Assembly (NCBI RefSeq): GCF_947331435.1
Contig: NZ_CAMZOF010000006.1
Coordinates: forward strand, 62,001-126,000
Direction of reading: 5' to 3'
From: Pelagibius sp. Alg239-R121
GTDB taxonomy: Bacteria; Pseudomonadota; Alphaproteobacteria; Kiloniellales; Kiloniellaceae
DNA: 64,000 bases
Of the stretch, positions 28,858 to 36,632 are shown one piece after another; position 1 is the first letter of the stretch; every line of letters begins with the position of its first letter. The notes beneath the pieces are model-generated. The model had not been told where the DNA came from, ran no database searches, and saw nothing but the letters and a program-made list of their open reading frames with translations. A program made the position numbers and the translations under genes.

Positions 28858-28872
28858 TTAAAAAACAATTAT
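28858..28872 (+). promoter_or_regulatory. Weak CtrA-like site
   Basis: TTAA-AAAACAA-TTAT, one mismatch from the CtrA consensus TTAA-N7-TTAA, 59 bases before the orphan rod-like gene. AT-rich sequence makes chance matches likely. Confidence 0.25.
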
Positions 28873-28930
28873 TTGTGATCTGTTCTTAAGTCGAGTACCG
28901 TGACTGCTTCGGCAATCTATAGAGTGACTT

Positions 28931-29326
28931 ATGGCGATCACGTTTCATAGCTCGGTTTCCGGCTTGCAGGCCCAGAGCAAACGTTTGGCGGTCTCAGCGG
29001 ATAATGTCGCTAACATGAGCACCGCAGGCACTCCGGGTGTGACTGACGGCCCGGATGCTGCTTATGCGCCGAAAGAAGTGATTCAGACCACGACGGCACA
29101 AGGCGGTGTGAAGGCGGAAACGCGCCCGGTTCAGCCGGCGTCTGTGCCGGTCTATGCTCCTCAGAACCCACTGGCGGACGACGAGGGCGTTGTGGAGATC
29201 CCCAACGTTTCGCTTGAGCAGGAGTTCGTCAATCAAATACTCGCAAAGCGAGCGTACCAAGCGAACGTGGCTGTGATTAAGACACAGGATGAAATGCTTG
29301 GATCCCTCATGGACTTGGACAGTTAA
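28931..29326 (+). CDS. Orphan flagellar rod-like protein (FlgB/FlgC family)
   Basis: A 131-residue protein with the flagellar rod N-terminal motif (SSVSGLQAQSKRLAVSADNV, then ANMSTAGTPGV) and the C-terminal helix ILAKRAYQANVAVIKTQDEM, close to the rod and hook family ends. It resembles FlgC in length, but a full flgC is at 3587-3994. It is far from the flagellar cluster and stands between padR and a PilZ gene. It may be an extra rod subunit or a variant; function is inferred from family only. Confidence 0.8.
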   Translation: MAITFHSSVSGLQAQSKRLAVSADNVANMSTAGTPGVTDGPDAAYAPKEVIQTTTAQGGVKAETRPVQPASVPVYAPQNPLADDEGVVEIPNVSLEQEFVNQILAKRAYQANVAVIKTQDEMLGSLMDLDS

Positions 29327-29553
29327 AACCAGTGAAAGTCGGGCCGGTATCCGCTCGAGGTTGATTTTGATCGGCGGCGAGCTCTTGCCACCTTTATTAG
29401 TTAATCGACGTTAACCCCAGGTCTTAGCGCCATCCTAACGATTACCTGCCAGAGTTTCGGTATTAACGTCCGGAATCCGACTGTTTTGATAGCGGCAATC
29501 AAAACCGGGAAGGAAGCGTCGGGACGTTCCATGAGAGTTGAGGGATCGAAGTT

Positions 29554-29910
29554 GTGGTTGCTAACAAACAACAGATTGACGGATCAGATGCACTGTCTCT
29601 AGTTCCGGATGACGATCGCAGGAACTATAAGCGTGCCTATGTCGTCGTATCAGGCCGGGTTTCGAGTGACGGAGATCATTCTGTGGATTGCGTCGTGCTC
29701 GATCTATCCGCAAACGGTGCAAAGGTTCGCTTCGAAGAGCCGGTGATGAGTGATGAGATTCTTAAGATCACTTTAGCTGGTGCGGTCGAGTTTGAAGTCG
29801 AGGTGGCCTGGACCAACGGTGTCTTTGCAGGATTAAAGTTCCTGGATACGCCCGCCAAGGTCGCGGGTGTTCTGGCCGGTATTCTGCCGGACGGTTGTCT
29901 GGAATTCTAA
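29554..29910 (+). CDS. PilZ-domain protein
   Basis: PilZ domains bind cyclic di-GMP. The 118-residue product is a single PilZ domain with RRNYKRAYV (the RxxxR motif) and DLSANGAKV (the D/NxSxxG motif), so the ligand residues are present. The start is a GTG at 29554. It follows the orphan rod-like gene by 227 bases; whether they are co-transcribed is unclear. The gap contains TTAA at 29401-29404 and TTAACC at 29411-29416, one base short of a CtrA spacing. Confidence 0.85.
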   Translation: MVANKQQIDGSDALSLVPDDDRRNYKRAYVVVSGRVSSDGDHSVDCVVLDLSANGAKVRFEEPVMSDEILKITLAGAVEFEVEVAWTNGVFAGLKFLDTPAKVAGVLAGILPDGCLEF

Positions 29911-30197
29911 TTCTGAATACCGTCCCTCTGGACGCGGTGGTTTTGGACGGTGAATTTTTGTCCACGACTCCAAGCTAAAACGAATCGATCTGAACGCTGA
30001 ATTTGTGGAAACTGGCCGCCAAAAAGCGGAATTTAGGCCGGTTGGGATCATATTGTTTCCAAAATCGGTCCTTTTTTGGACAAGTCTGGCACTTTTGGTT
30101 TCCTTACGGTTAAAATACCGCCATTCATAGCTCATCTGAGAGGCGTGGAGCTGGTCAATGACCTAAGCACGCCGGCGCGAATGACCGGAGACCGTTG

Positions 30198-31355
30198 ATG
30201 GCCAGGAAAACTATTTCCGCAATACCCACAAGTTCAAAAGCCAAGTCCGCAGCACCAAAAAGACAAGTACAAAAAACACCAATACCGAAAACCTCGACAC
30301 CGAAACCCCCCGCAGCTAAATCCCCAGCAGCCAAACCTCAAGCAGCCAAACCTCAAGCAGCCAAATCCTCTTCTTCGAAGAAGGTTGCGTCCAAGCCTGT
30401 TGCCGCAAAGGCTACTGCAACGAAGCCAAAGGCGTCTAAGCCTGCGGCGGCGCGATCGAAGCCGGCAGCGGCTACGGCAGCAAAGTCGGCGAAGGCGACT
30501 GCACCGCGCGCGGCTAAGCCGAAAGCGACTGCACCAAAGACTGCAGCTGCAAAACCAGCGAAGGCAGCCGGCGCTCCTGCGTCACGTACAGCTAAGCCAA
30601 AAACAGCCGTATCGAGTACTGCTGCAGCGAAAAAGGCAAAAGCAACGAAGGCGACTGCGGCACGACGAGCGAAGCCGAAAGCCGCCGCTGCGAAAGCGAC
30701 CGCACCGGCAAAGGCGACTACTGCACGCGCTGCCAAACCAAAAGCCGCCGCCAAACCAAAAGCCGCCGCAAAAACCAGCAAGGCTGTGCCCGCGCGTAAG
30801 GCGAAACCTAAAGCCTCACCGGTCAAGAAGGCCTCAGCGGTAAAGAAGACTGCGGCAGTCAAGAAGGCTGCGGCGAGTAAAGCAGCGCCCGCGAAGAGAA
30901 AAACAGCTAAGGCTGCACCGGCTAAAGCCGCCGCAGCCAAAACTGCGACCTCTCGCCGAAAGCCTGCTGCTTCTAAGGTCGCGGCAAAAGCAGCTGTGAA
31001 AACCACTGGCAAGGCTGCCGCTAAACCGGCGGCATCCAAGGCGAGTAAGAAAAAACCGGCACGGGCAAAACCGGCAACCGCTAAGGCCTCAACAGCCAAA
31101 GCAAAGGCGACGAAAGCTCCGGTAGCTAAATCCAAGGCGGCCAAAGCGGCACCTGCGGCAAAAAAGCCGAAAGCTAAAAAGACCGCCGCTGCAAAACCGG
31201 CCAAGAGTAAAACCTCTTCCAGAAAAGGCCGGGCTTCAAAAAGCGGAGCCAGCAAGGCGGCAGCTGGAAAGACTGATTATTCGGTATCGTTGAGCGTTAC
31301 AGATGGCCGCTTAAAATCAGTCATCGCGACGTCGTTCCTCAAACGCGGCCAATAA
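30198..31355 (+). CDS. Histone H1-like Lys/Ala/Pro-rich protein
   Basis: A 385-residue protein made almost wholly of Ala, Lys and Pro with Ser/Thr, in short AAKP/AAKA/KPKA-type repeats, like the C-terminal tail of histone H1 and bacterial H1-like proteins (AlgP, HctB). Such proteins bind DNA without sequence preference. At residues about 359-385 the repeats give way to a non-repeated end (TDYSVSLSVTDGRLKSVIAT, then SFLKRGQ), an unusual cap. The ATG at 30198 is preferred over a TTG at 30195. Repeats make the length likely to vary between strains. The 287-base upstream gap shows no gene. Confidence 0.82.
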   Translation: MARKTISAIPTSSKAKSAAPKRQVQKTPIPKTSTPKPPAAKSPAAKPQAAKPQAAKSSSSKKVASKPVAAKATATKPKASKPAAARSKPAAATAAKSAKATAPRAAKPKATAPKTAAAKPAKAAGAPASRTAKPKTAVSSTAAAKKAKATKATAARRAKPKAAAAKATAPAKATTARAAKPKAAAKPKAAAKTSKAVPARKAKPKASPVKKASAVKKTAAVKKAAASKAAPAKRKTAKAAPAKAAAAKTATSRRKPAASKVAAKAAVKTTGKAAAKPAASKASKKKPARAKPATAKASTAKAKATKAPVAKSKAAKAAPAAKKPKAKKTAAAKPAKSKTSSRKGRASKSGASKAAAGKTDYSVSLSVTDGRLKSVIATSFLKRGQ

Positions 31356-31360
31356 GGTCC

Positions 31361-31393
31361 GATCGCTCCTGTCTGTCTCAGTCAGGAGCGATC
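31361..31393 (+). terminator. Strong hairpin after the histone-like gene
   Basis: GATCGCTCCTG (31361-31371) pairs perfectly with CAGGAGCGATC (31383-31393) around an 11-base loop that can itself pair CTG/CAG. It starts 5 bases past the stop. No T-run follows, so it may be a rho-aided or 3'-end-protecting hairpin. Confidence 0.6.
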
Positions 31394-31409
31394 AGCCTCT
31401 AAGCGATAT

Positions 31410-31532
31410 CGCTCCAAGCACCTGTAAAGTACGGGAGGTGTTCGGGCCGACCCATGTGGTGCTCTGCCGTGGGGCTGCCGGATCCAGTTACTGTTGTGGG
31501 CTCTGGTTGCGACCACACGCCTTTCTGGAGCG
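31410..31532 (+). ncRNA. Candidate structured RNA between convergent genes
   Basis: A continuous 3' arm (31512-31532) can pair with three separate 5' segments: TGGAGCG with CGCTCCA (31410-31416), CGCCTTTC with GGGAGGTG (31433-31440, with G-U pairs) and ACCACA with TGTGGT (31455-31460). This gives a long bulged stem capped by about 50 bases. An alternative hairpin CACCT/AGGTG (31419-31440) competes. The layout is loosely like 6S RNA, but I cannot confirm the family and the neighbours (histone-like gene, small membrane protein) are not those of a 6S locus. Either strand could be the transcript. Confidence 0.3.
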
Positions 31533-31540
31533 GCTGAGAC

Positions 31541-31765
31541 TTACTCGGGGAGTTTCACCGTCCCGAGTTGCTCCGATACGTGGAAACAATGCCCTTTATC
31601 GCAATAACGTACGGCGCCGGTGCTGACGTTGACGACGTAAGCAATGCCGTCACTGGATGAAACACTATAGCGATCGTCGCGTTGTTGTGACAATGCGGGC
31701 TGTTCAACGACGTACAGCACCCCGAGGACAAGCAAAATACCGGCAAAGAAGAGTCGTTCGGTCAT
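31541..31765 (-). CDS. Small exported or membrane-anchored protein, unknown
   Basis: A 74-residue protein starting MTERLFFAGILLVLGVLYVV, a hydrophobic anchor or signal, followed by a short domain with YVVNVSTGAVRYCDKGHCFH. The two Cys could form a disulphide or bind metal with the two His. The ATG at 31765 follows CAGGAG; the frame is open 42 residues further upstream without a ribosome site. I do not recognise the family. The 301 bases to the next gene (31766-32066) show no gene. Confidence 0.6.
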   Translation of the reverse strand: MTERLFFAGILLVLGVLYVVEQPALSQQRDDRYSVSSSDGIAYVVNVSTGAVRYCDKGHCFHVSEQLGTVKLPE

Positions 31766-32066
31766 ATGAAGTGCTCCTGATGTTCCGTTTTTCTCGCGAG
31801 AGTTGGCAGCCCCGTTTTCGAACGCTGACCGGGACCTGCCGAAGGCTTCAAACTTGTTGCGCCATAGGTGATCATTGGTCCCGCCATCCACTTTCCGCCT
31901 GACTGGAGTGGCTTAGATACCGGTCCCGCTCTGTTCGGGATTGATCGTTTCCTCGGTGCCCATCTGCGCTATATTACCTTCAATCAGAGATTTAGGCCTG
32001 TAGAAATTCGCGGTACGCGACCGTTGATTTGACCTGCAGCCGGAATGCGACGGGAGATTGCTCGAG

Positions 32067-33455
32067 ATGGCAGTGGCAGCGGCGAGAGACGTTGATAAGG
32101 TTGGAGTTGAGCTCCAGGCCCTCCTCGGAGACAGGGTCAGTACTTCTCAGGCCGTACGTGATCATCATGGAAAGGATGAGTCCTGGCATCATCCCGAAGC
32201 GCCCGACATCGTGGTCTTTCCTCACTCGACGGAAGAGGTTGCCGCCATTGTCAAAATCTGTGCGGAGCATGAAACGCCTGTAATTCCGTTCGGTGCGGGC
32301 ACGTCGCTTGAAGGACACGTCATCGCCGACCGGGGTGGTGTTTGTATCGATCTGATGCGGATGGATGAAGTTCTGCAAGTCAACGCCGAGGATCTGGATT
32401 GCCGGGTACAGCCGGGTGTGACCCGTAAGCAGCTGAACAGCTATCTGCGGGATTCGGGGCTGTTCTTCCCAATCGATCCAGGCGCAAACGCGTCGATCGG
32501 TGGCATGACCGCCACGCGAGCAAGCGGAACCAATGCCGTGCGCTATGGCACCATGCGCGAAAACGTTCTGGGTCTTACCGTGGTTTTGGCTGATGGCCGG
32601 ATCATCAAAACCTCGCGGCGCGCACGCAAATCGGCTGCAGGCTACGACCTGACTCGTCTCTTCGTGGGGTCGGAAGGAACGCTTGGTGTCATCACAGAGA
32701 TCACTTTGAGACTTTACGGGATTCCAGAAGCCATAACCTCGGCTGTGGTCTCCTTCCCGGACCTGAAGTCGGCAGTGGATTCGGTCATCGCAACCATTCA
32801 AATGGGGATTCCCATCGCGCGGATTGAGTTGCTGGACAAGCTGCAGGTGCAGGCTTGCAACGGCTATTCCGGTCTTGAGCTGGCGGAGCAGCCCACCCTG
32901 TTTCTGGAGTTTCACGGGACCACGGCAGGTGCTGAAGAGCAGGCGCAGTTGGTCGGTGAGATCGCCGGTGAATTTGGGGGCGGAGATTTTCAGTGGACCG
33001 CCAAGGCGGAGGAGCGCAGCAAGCTCTGGCAGGCCCGTCACGATGCGGCTTACGCAGCGCAATCCCTGCGGCCTGGCTGTCAGCTCTGGGCGACCGATGT
33101 TTGCGTGCCGATCTCCCGGCTTGCGGATTGCATCATGGAAACCCAGGAAGATCTGGCCGGCAGCTACCTGACCGCGCCTCTGGTCGGCCATGTGGGTGAC
33201 GGAAATTTCCACCTGACCTTCCTGATTGACCCTGACAAACCCGAAGAAATTGAGGAAGCCAACCGTCTCAATGACCGCTTGGTCATGCGCGCGCTGGCAA
33301 TGGAGGGCACCTGTACCGGCGAGCACGGTGTCGGCAGCGGCAAGATAAAGTTTCTTCAAGCCGAGCATGGTGATGCCGTTGCCGTTATGCGTACGCTCAA
33401 ACTTGCCTTCGACCCGCAGAATATTATGAATCCGGGCAAGGTTATCGCGCTTTAA
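32067..33455 (+). CDS. FAD-linked oxidase, D-lactate dehydrogenase/glycolate oxidase GlcD type
   Basis: Oxidises a 2-hydroxy acid (probably D-lactate or a similar substrate) with FAD, passing electrons to the respiratory chain. The 462-residue product has the FAD_binding_4 domain (PDIVVFPHSTEEVAAIVKIC, GAGTSLEGH, GANASIGGMTATRASGTNAV, GSEGTLGVITEITLRLYG) and the FAD-oxidase C domain ending in TCTGEHGVGSGKIKFLQAEH and FDPQNIMNPGKV. The ATG at 32067 has GGGAG upstream; a TTG at 32058 is also possible. The gene appears monocistronic. The exact substrate is not readable. Confidence 0.92.
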   Translation: MAVAAARDVDKVGVELQALLGDRVSTSQAVRDHHGKDESWHHPEAPDIVVFPHSTEEVAAIVKICAEHETPVIPFGAGTSLEGHVIADRGGVCIDLMRMDEVLQVNAEDLDCRVQPGVTRKQLNSYLRDSGLFFPIDPGANASIGGMTATRASGTNAVRYGTMRENVLGLTVVLADGRIIKTSRRARKSAAGYDLTRLFVGSEGTLGVITEITLRLYGIPEAITSAVVSFPDLKSAVDSVIATIQMGIPIARIELLDKLQVQACNGYSGLELAEQPTLFLEFHGTTAGAEEQAQLVGEIAGEFGGGDFQWTAKAEERSKLWQARHDAAYAAQSLRPGCQLWATDVCVPISRLADCIMETQEDLAGSYLTAPLVGHVGDGNFHLTFLIDPDKPEEIEEANRLNDRLVMRALAMEGTCTGEHGVGSGKIKFLQAEHGDAVAVMRTLKLAFDPQNIMNPGKVIAL

Positions 33456-33695
33456 CTCTCACGCTGCCCAACAGATAGGCGATTCCTACTGCGCCGTTTC
33501 TGATCGGCTTCGGTGATTCCGTTCAACGTACCGTGGATTGCGGGGATTTACCGAGGTGGCGGATTACCACACGCGTTTCCACCAAATCCAGGCTTGCACA
33601 GCGTGCGCACCAGCCGCGAAAGGTTTTTATTGTAATCTTAAATCATATGTATACGTATTGGTTGAGATTCACAAGGAACACCTGGAGGGTTAGAG

Positions 33696-34187
33696 GTGGG
33701 GTTGCACAATCTGAAGAGCGAGAGTTTTTTTGATATTGTCGACGGCTGTTCGGAACAGATCGACCTCTCGCAGGCCCATGGCTGGCTTGATGACCTGTTG
33801 TCGCAGTACGGATCGTTGCCGAACGCGCCTTGGTCGACGCAGGCGGAATTGCTTGCGCATATGATTTCGGCGGTCCGAGGGCTTCGGTTTTCTTTTGCCC
33901 GGCGGAATGCCATGCAGAAGCTGGAAGCCTTGAACCGGGTGATCGAACTCCACGCTGACCGGCGGCTGGGTATCTATCTTGAGTATGTGGATATGGACAG
34001 TGTCGAGGAAACACTGAGCCGCTATACGGTCTGGAAGGGCACTCTGTTCGAAATCTATACCGATCGAAATCTGGTCTGCTGGCATCCCGACAAAGAATTT
34101 ATGCCGAAAGCGACCGGTCGGGTCTACCGCACGAAATACAGCGAATTGGGCAAACGGCAGCGCATGCGCGACACCCGGCCGAAGTGA
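33696..34187 (+). CDS. Hypothetical protein, possibly PAS-like
   Basis: A 163-residue soluble protein with a GTG start. Early helices (QAHGWLDDLLSQYGSLP, AELLAHMISAVRGLRFSFAR) are followed by a mixed alpha/beta part with YLEYVDMDSVEETLSRYTVW and FEIYTDRNLVCWHPDKEF. The end is basic (GKRQRMRDTRPK). I do not recognise the family. It converges with the CHASE2 cyclase gene, 68 bases away. The upstream gap (33456-33695) shows no gene. Confidence 0.65.
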   Translation: MGLHNLKSESFFDIVDGCSEQIDLSQAHGWLDDLLSQYGSLPNAPWSTQAELLAHMISAVRGLRFSFARRNAMQKLEALNRVIELHADRRLGIYLEYVDMDSVEETLSRYTVWKGTLFEIYTDRNLVCWHPDKEFMPKATGRVYRTKYSELGKRQRMRDTRPK

Positions 34188-34255
34188 TCTGCCGAAGTCA
34201 TCGGCCGGACTTCTAGGCGCCGTCCAATATTACTGGATTAGCTTTGTCGTCCCGA

Positions 34256-36511
34256 CTACTTCGTTTCGGCTGAGAACACGCCGTCCCAATCTGCTGGAGG
34301 CGGGTTGACCTGGAATGTCTGACAACGGCTGGCATAGAGAGCGTAGAGCTCGCCAAGCGATCCCTCTGCGTCGAGTTCGCGGCAAATTCTGCATTCGTCA
34401 AGCGCGCTCTCCCAATTGCCTGCTCGATATTCGGTCAATAGGCGTTCGTTGTGCGTTACCAGCTGATTGAAGTTTTGAGACTTTGCGAAGGCCTCGTCTC
34501 CGATTACAGAAAAGATGCGTTCCGGTTTCGTCTTCCCCTTCACCCGGATCATGTCAAGTTGCAGCAAGGCGAGGCGTCCCGTTAGCTGCTCTGCTGTCGC
34601 CTCGCCAACGATAATGGAAACCCCATAGGTTTTACTTTGGCCTTCCAGGCGGGCGGCGAGGTTCACGGCGTCACCAAGCACGGAGTAGTCAAAGCGTTGG
34701 TCGGAGCCCATGTTGCCGACGACGCAAACACCGGTGTTGATGCCTATGCCGGCGTGAAGCGGCAGGAACGGCCGCCCAGCGGCTTCAGCTTCCTGTTTGA
34801 GGTCTTTGTTAAGGCTGTCCAATCGACCGAGCATGTCCAGAGCCGTCAGACAGGCATGGGAGACGTGTTCCGGATCTTCCAGCGGTGCGTTCCAGAAAGC
34901 CATAATGGCATCGCCCATGTATTTGTCGATGGTTCCGCGGTTGCGCAGGATGCAGTCGCTAAGCGGTGTGAGGAAACGATTGATCAGCCGGGTCAAACCT
35001 TGCGGGTCGGAATGATAAAGTTCCGCGATAGAAGTGAAGCCGCGCACGTCGCAGAACAGGAAGGTCATTGTCTTGGTTTCGCCGCCCAGTGCCAGGCGCT
35101 TCGGGTCCTTCGCCAGTTGGTCGACCAGGGTAGGGGCCAGATACTGCCCAAAAGCACCGCGAACCTGACGCCTGCGGCCCTCTTCACGGAAGTAGTTGAC
35201 GAAAACCAGCAGGATGTAGACGGCGCCGCTTGCGAAAAGGCCGTAGCTGACGTCAATCAGTAACTGCTGCTCGACAAACAGATACCAAGATCCAGTCATC
35301 AGAGCGCCTGCAATCAAAGCCCCGAACAACATTGCAAGGGAGGCGCCGAGCGCAGGCACAAGAAGGATCATCACGGCACCCGTGAGGGCCTGAAGTATCA
35401 ATTCGGCACCGAGCGCATAGCTTGGCCGCAGCAGGTAGGATTTGGTTAGGATCGTCTCCAGAATCTGGGCATGAACCTCGACACCCGGAAGCGCTGAATG
35501 CACAGGCGTGGACTTGATGTCCAGCAAACCGGTCGCGGAAGTGCCGATCAGAATCAACTTGCCCTTCACCTTTTCTTGGGGCGCCGTTTCGTTGAGCACG
35601 TCGCTGGCAGGCAGGTATTTGTTCGGATCGCTTTTGGAGTAATTGACCCAGATCCGACCGAAACGGTCCGTGGGGATCTCAGCACCTGCAAGGTTGATAC
35701 TGATCAATCCGAGTTCGTCACTCTTGATGATGTAGGCATCTGCCTGTGCGGCCACTCGCAGCATTTCCAGCGTCAAGGTGGGGACAATCCTGCCTCCGGC
35801 CAAGACGACGGCCGGAACACGGCGTACGAGGCCGTCTCGCTCACCCTCGAAATTGAAAATGCCGCGACCTTGAGCCGCATTGTCCAGGACCGGGATGTTG
35901 CGGAGGATATCAGCGTAATTGAATAGATAGGGTTTGGGATTGCCGCCAAGGGTGACAACCGGTGCGCTGTTGCCGGGGCTTTCTCTTTTGCTCAAAACCC
36001 GGGGGTGGCCCGATTGCCCAAGCACGACATTTGTGTTTCCGATTGCTTCTGCAAAGAGCTGATCATTATCGGGCAGAAGGCGAAGGCCGCCCCGCAGCTC
36101 GGGAGCGATACCTGAAAGATCTTCAGCGAGTTTTTTTGGGGAAAGCCTGTCGGCTTCGGCAAAAACGATATCGAATCCGATGGCCGCCGCGCCTTGCTCC
36201 TTCAACTGTGTCACCAATTTGGCGAGCAGGGTTCGTGGCCAGGGCCATTGACCAAACTCCGAAAGGCTCCGCTCATCAATATCGACGATCAGAACCGGTT
36301 GCTGGGAAAGGGCCCTGGGATGTATCTGCTGATAGAGGTCGAAAACCTTGAGGCGGAGGGTCTCGACCGGATTGGGATCCCAGGCCCGGATAACCAGGAA
36401 AACGCCCAGCAGGGCTGCGCCCAAAAAACGCCCGAAACCGATTCTTCTGAATAACGATGCAAGGCCGTGGCCGATCCGCTGAGTAAAGGCTGCGTTTGGC
36501 GTTTTCGGCAC
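34256..36511 (-). CDS. CHASE2-domain class III adenylate cyclase
   Basis: Makes cAMP in response to an extracytoplasmic signal. The 751-residue product has an N-terminal membrane segment (about 28-42), a periplasmic CHASE2 sensor (about 45-350, with VLIVDIDERSLSEFGQWPWP and IGFDIVFAEADR), membrane segments between about 365 and 440, and a class III cyclase domain from about 480. Metal aspartates are in FCDVRGFTS (about 488) and YMGDAIMAFW (about 534), with Lys 530 as likely adenine-specifying residue. It lies 121 bases downstream of the FecR/VWA protein on the same strand, a pairing seen in other proteobacteria. Confidence 0.93.
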   Translation of the reverse strand: MPKTPNAAFTQRIGHGLASLFRRIGFGRFLGAALLGVFLVIRAWDPNPVETLRLKVFDLYQQIHPRALSQQPVLIVDIDERSLSEFGQWPWPRTLLAKLVTQLKEQGAAAIGFDIVFAEADRLSPKKLAEDLSGIAPELRGGLRLLPDNDQLFAEAIGNTNVVLGQSGHPRVLSKRESPGNSAPVVTLGGNPKPYLFNYADILRNIPVLDNAAQGRGIFNFEGERDGLVRRVPAVVLAGGRIVPTLTLEMLRVAAQADAYIIKSDELGLISINLAGAEIPTDRFGRIWVNYSKSDPNKYLPASDVLNETAPQEKVKGKLILIGTSATGLLDIKSTPVHSALPGVEVHAQILETILTKSYLLRPSYALGAELILQALTGAVMILLVPALGASLAMLFGALIAGALMTGSWYLFVEQQLLIDVSYGLFASGAVYILLVFVNYFREEGRRRQVRGAFGQYLAPTLVDQLAKDPKRLALGGETKTMTFLFCDVRGFTSIAELYHSDPQGLTRLINRFLTPLSDCILRNRGTIDKYMGDAIMAFWNAPLEDPEHVSHACLTALDMLGRLDSLNKDLKQEAEAAGRPFLPLHAGIGINTGVCVVGNMGSDQRFDYSVLGDAVNLAARLEGQSKTYGVSIIVGEATAEQLTGRLALLQLDMIRVKGKTKPERIFSVIGDEAFAKSQNFNQLVTHNERLLTEYRAGNWESALDECRICRELDAEGSLGELYALYASRCQTFQVNPPPADWDGVFSAETK

Positions 36512-36632
36512 CCGCGGTTCCCTAGAATCTATTCGTTTTCCACTGGTTCACTGAAAAATGTGATTCAGTATCTTTCTCTTAGTTAGAGGGCGATTCACAT
36601 CCTTGTTTGCTTCCAATAAGAACGTCCGCTCT

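Noticed and set aside
30353-31255. Minus-strand frame of 300 residues (Ala/Phe/Val-rich)
   Set aside because: It is the mirror of the Lys/Ala/Pro-rich repeat of the histone-like gene, whose repeats keep the antisense frame open.
31992-33368. Minus-strand frame of 458 residues opposite the FAD oxidase
   Set aside because: The plus-strand oxidase motifs are clear; no coherent antisense domain.
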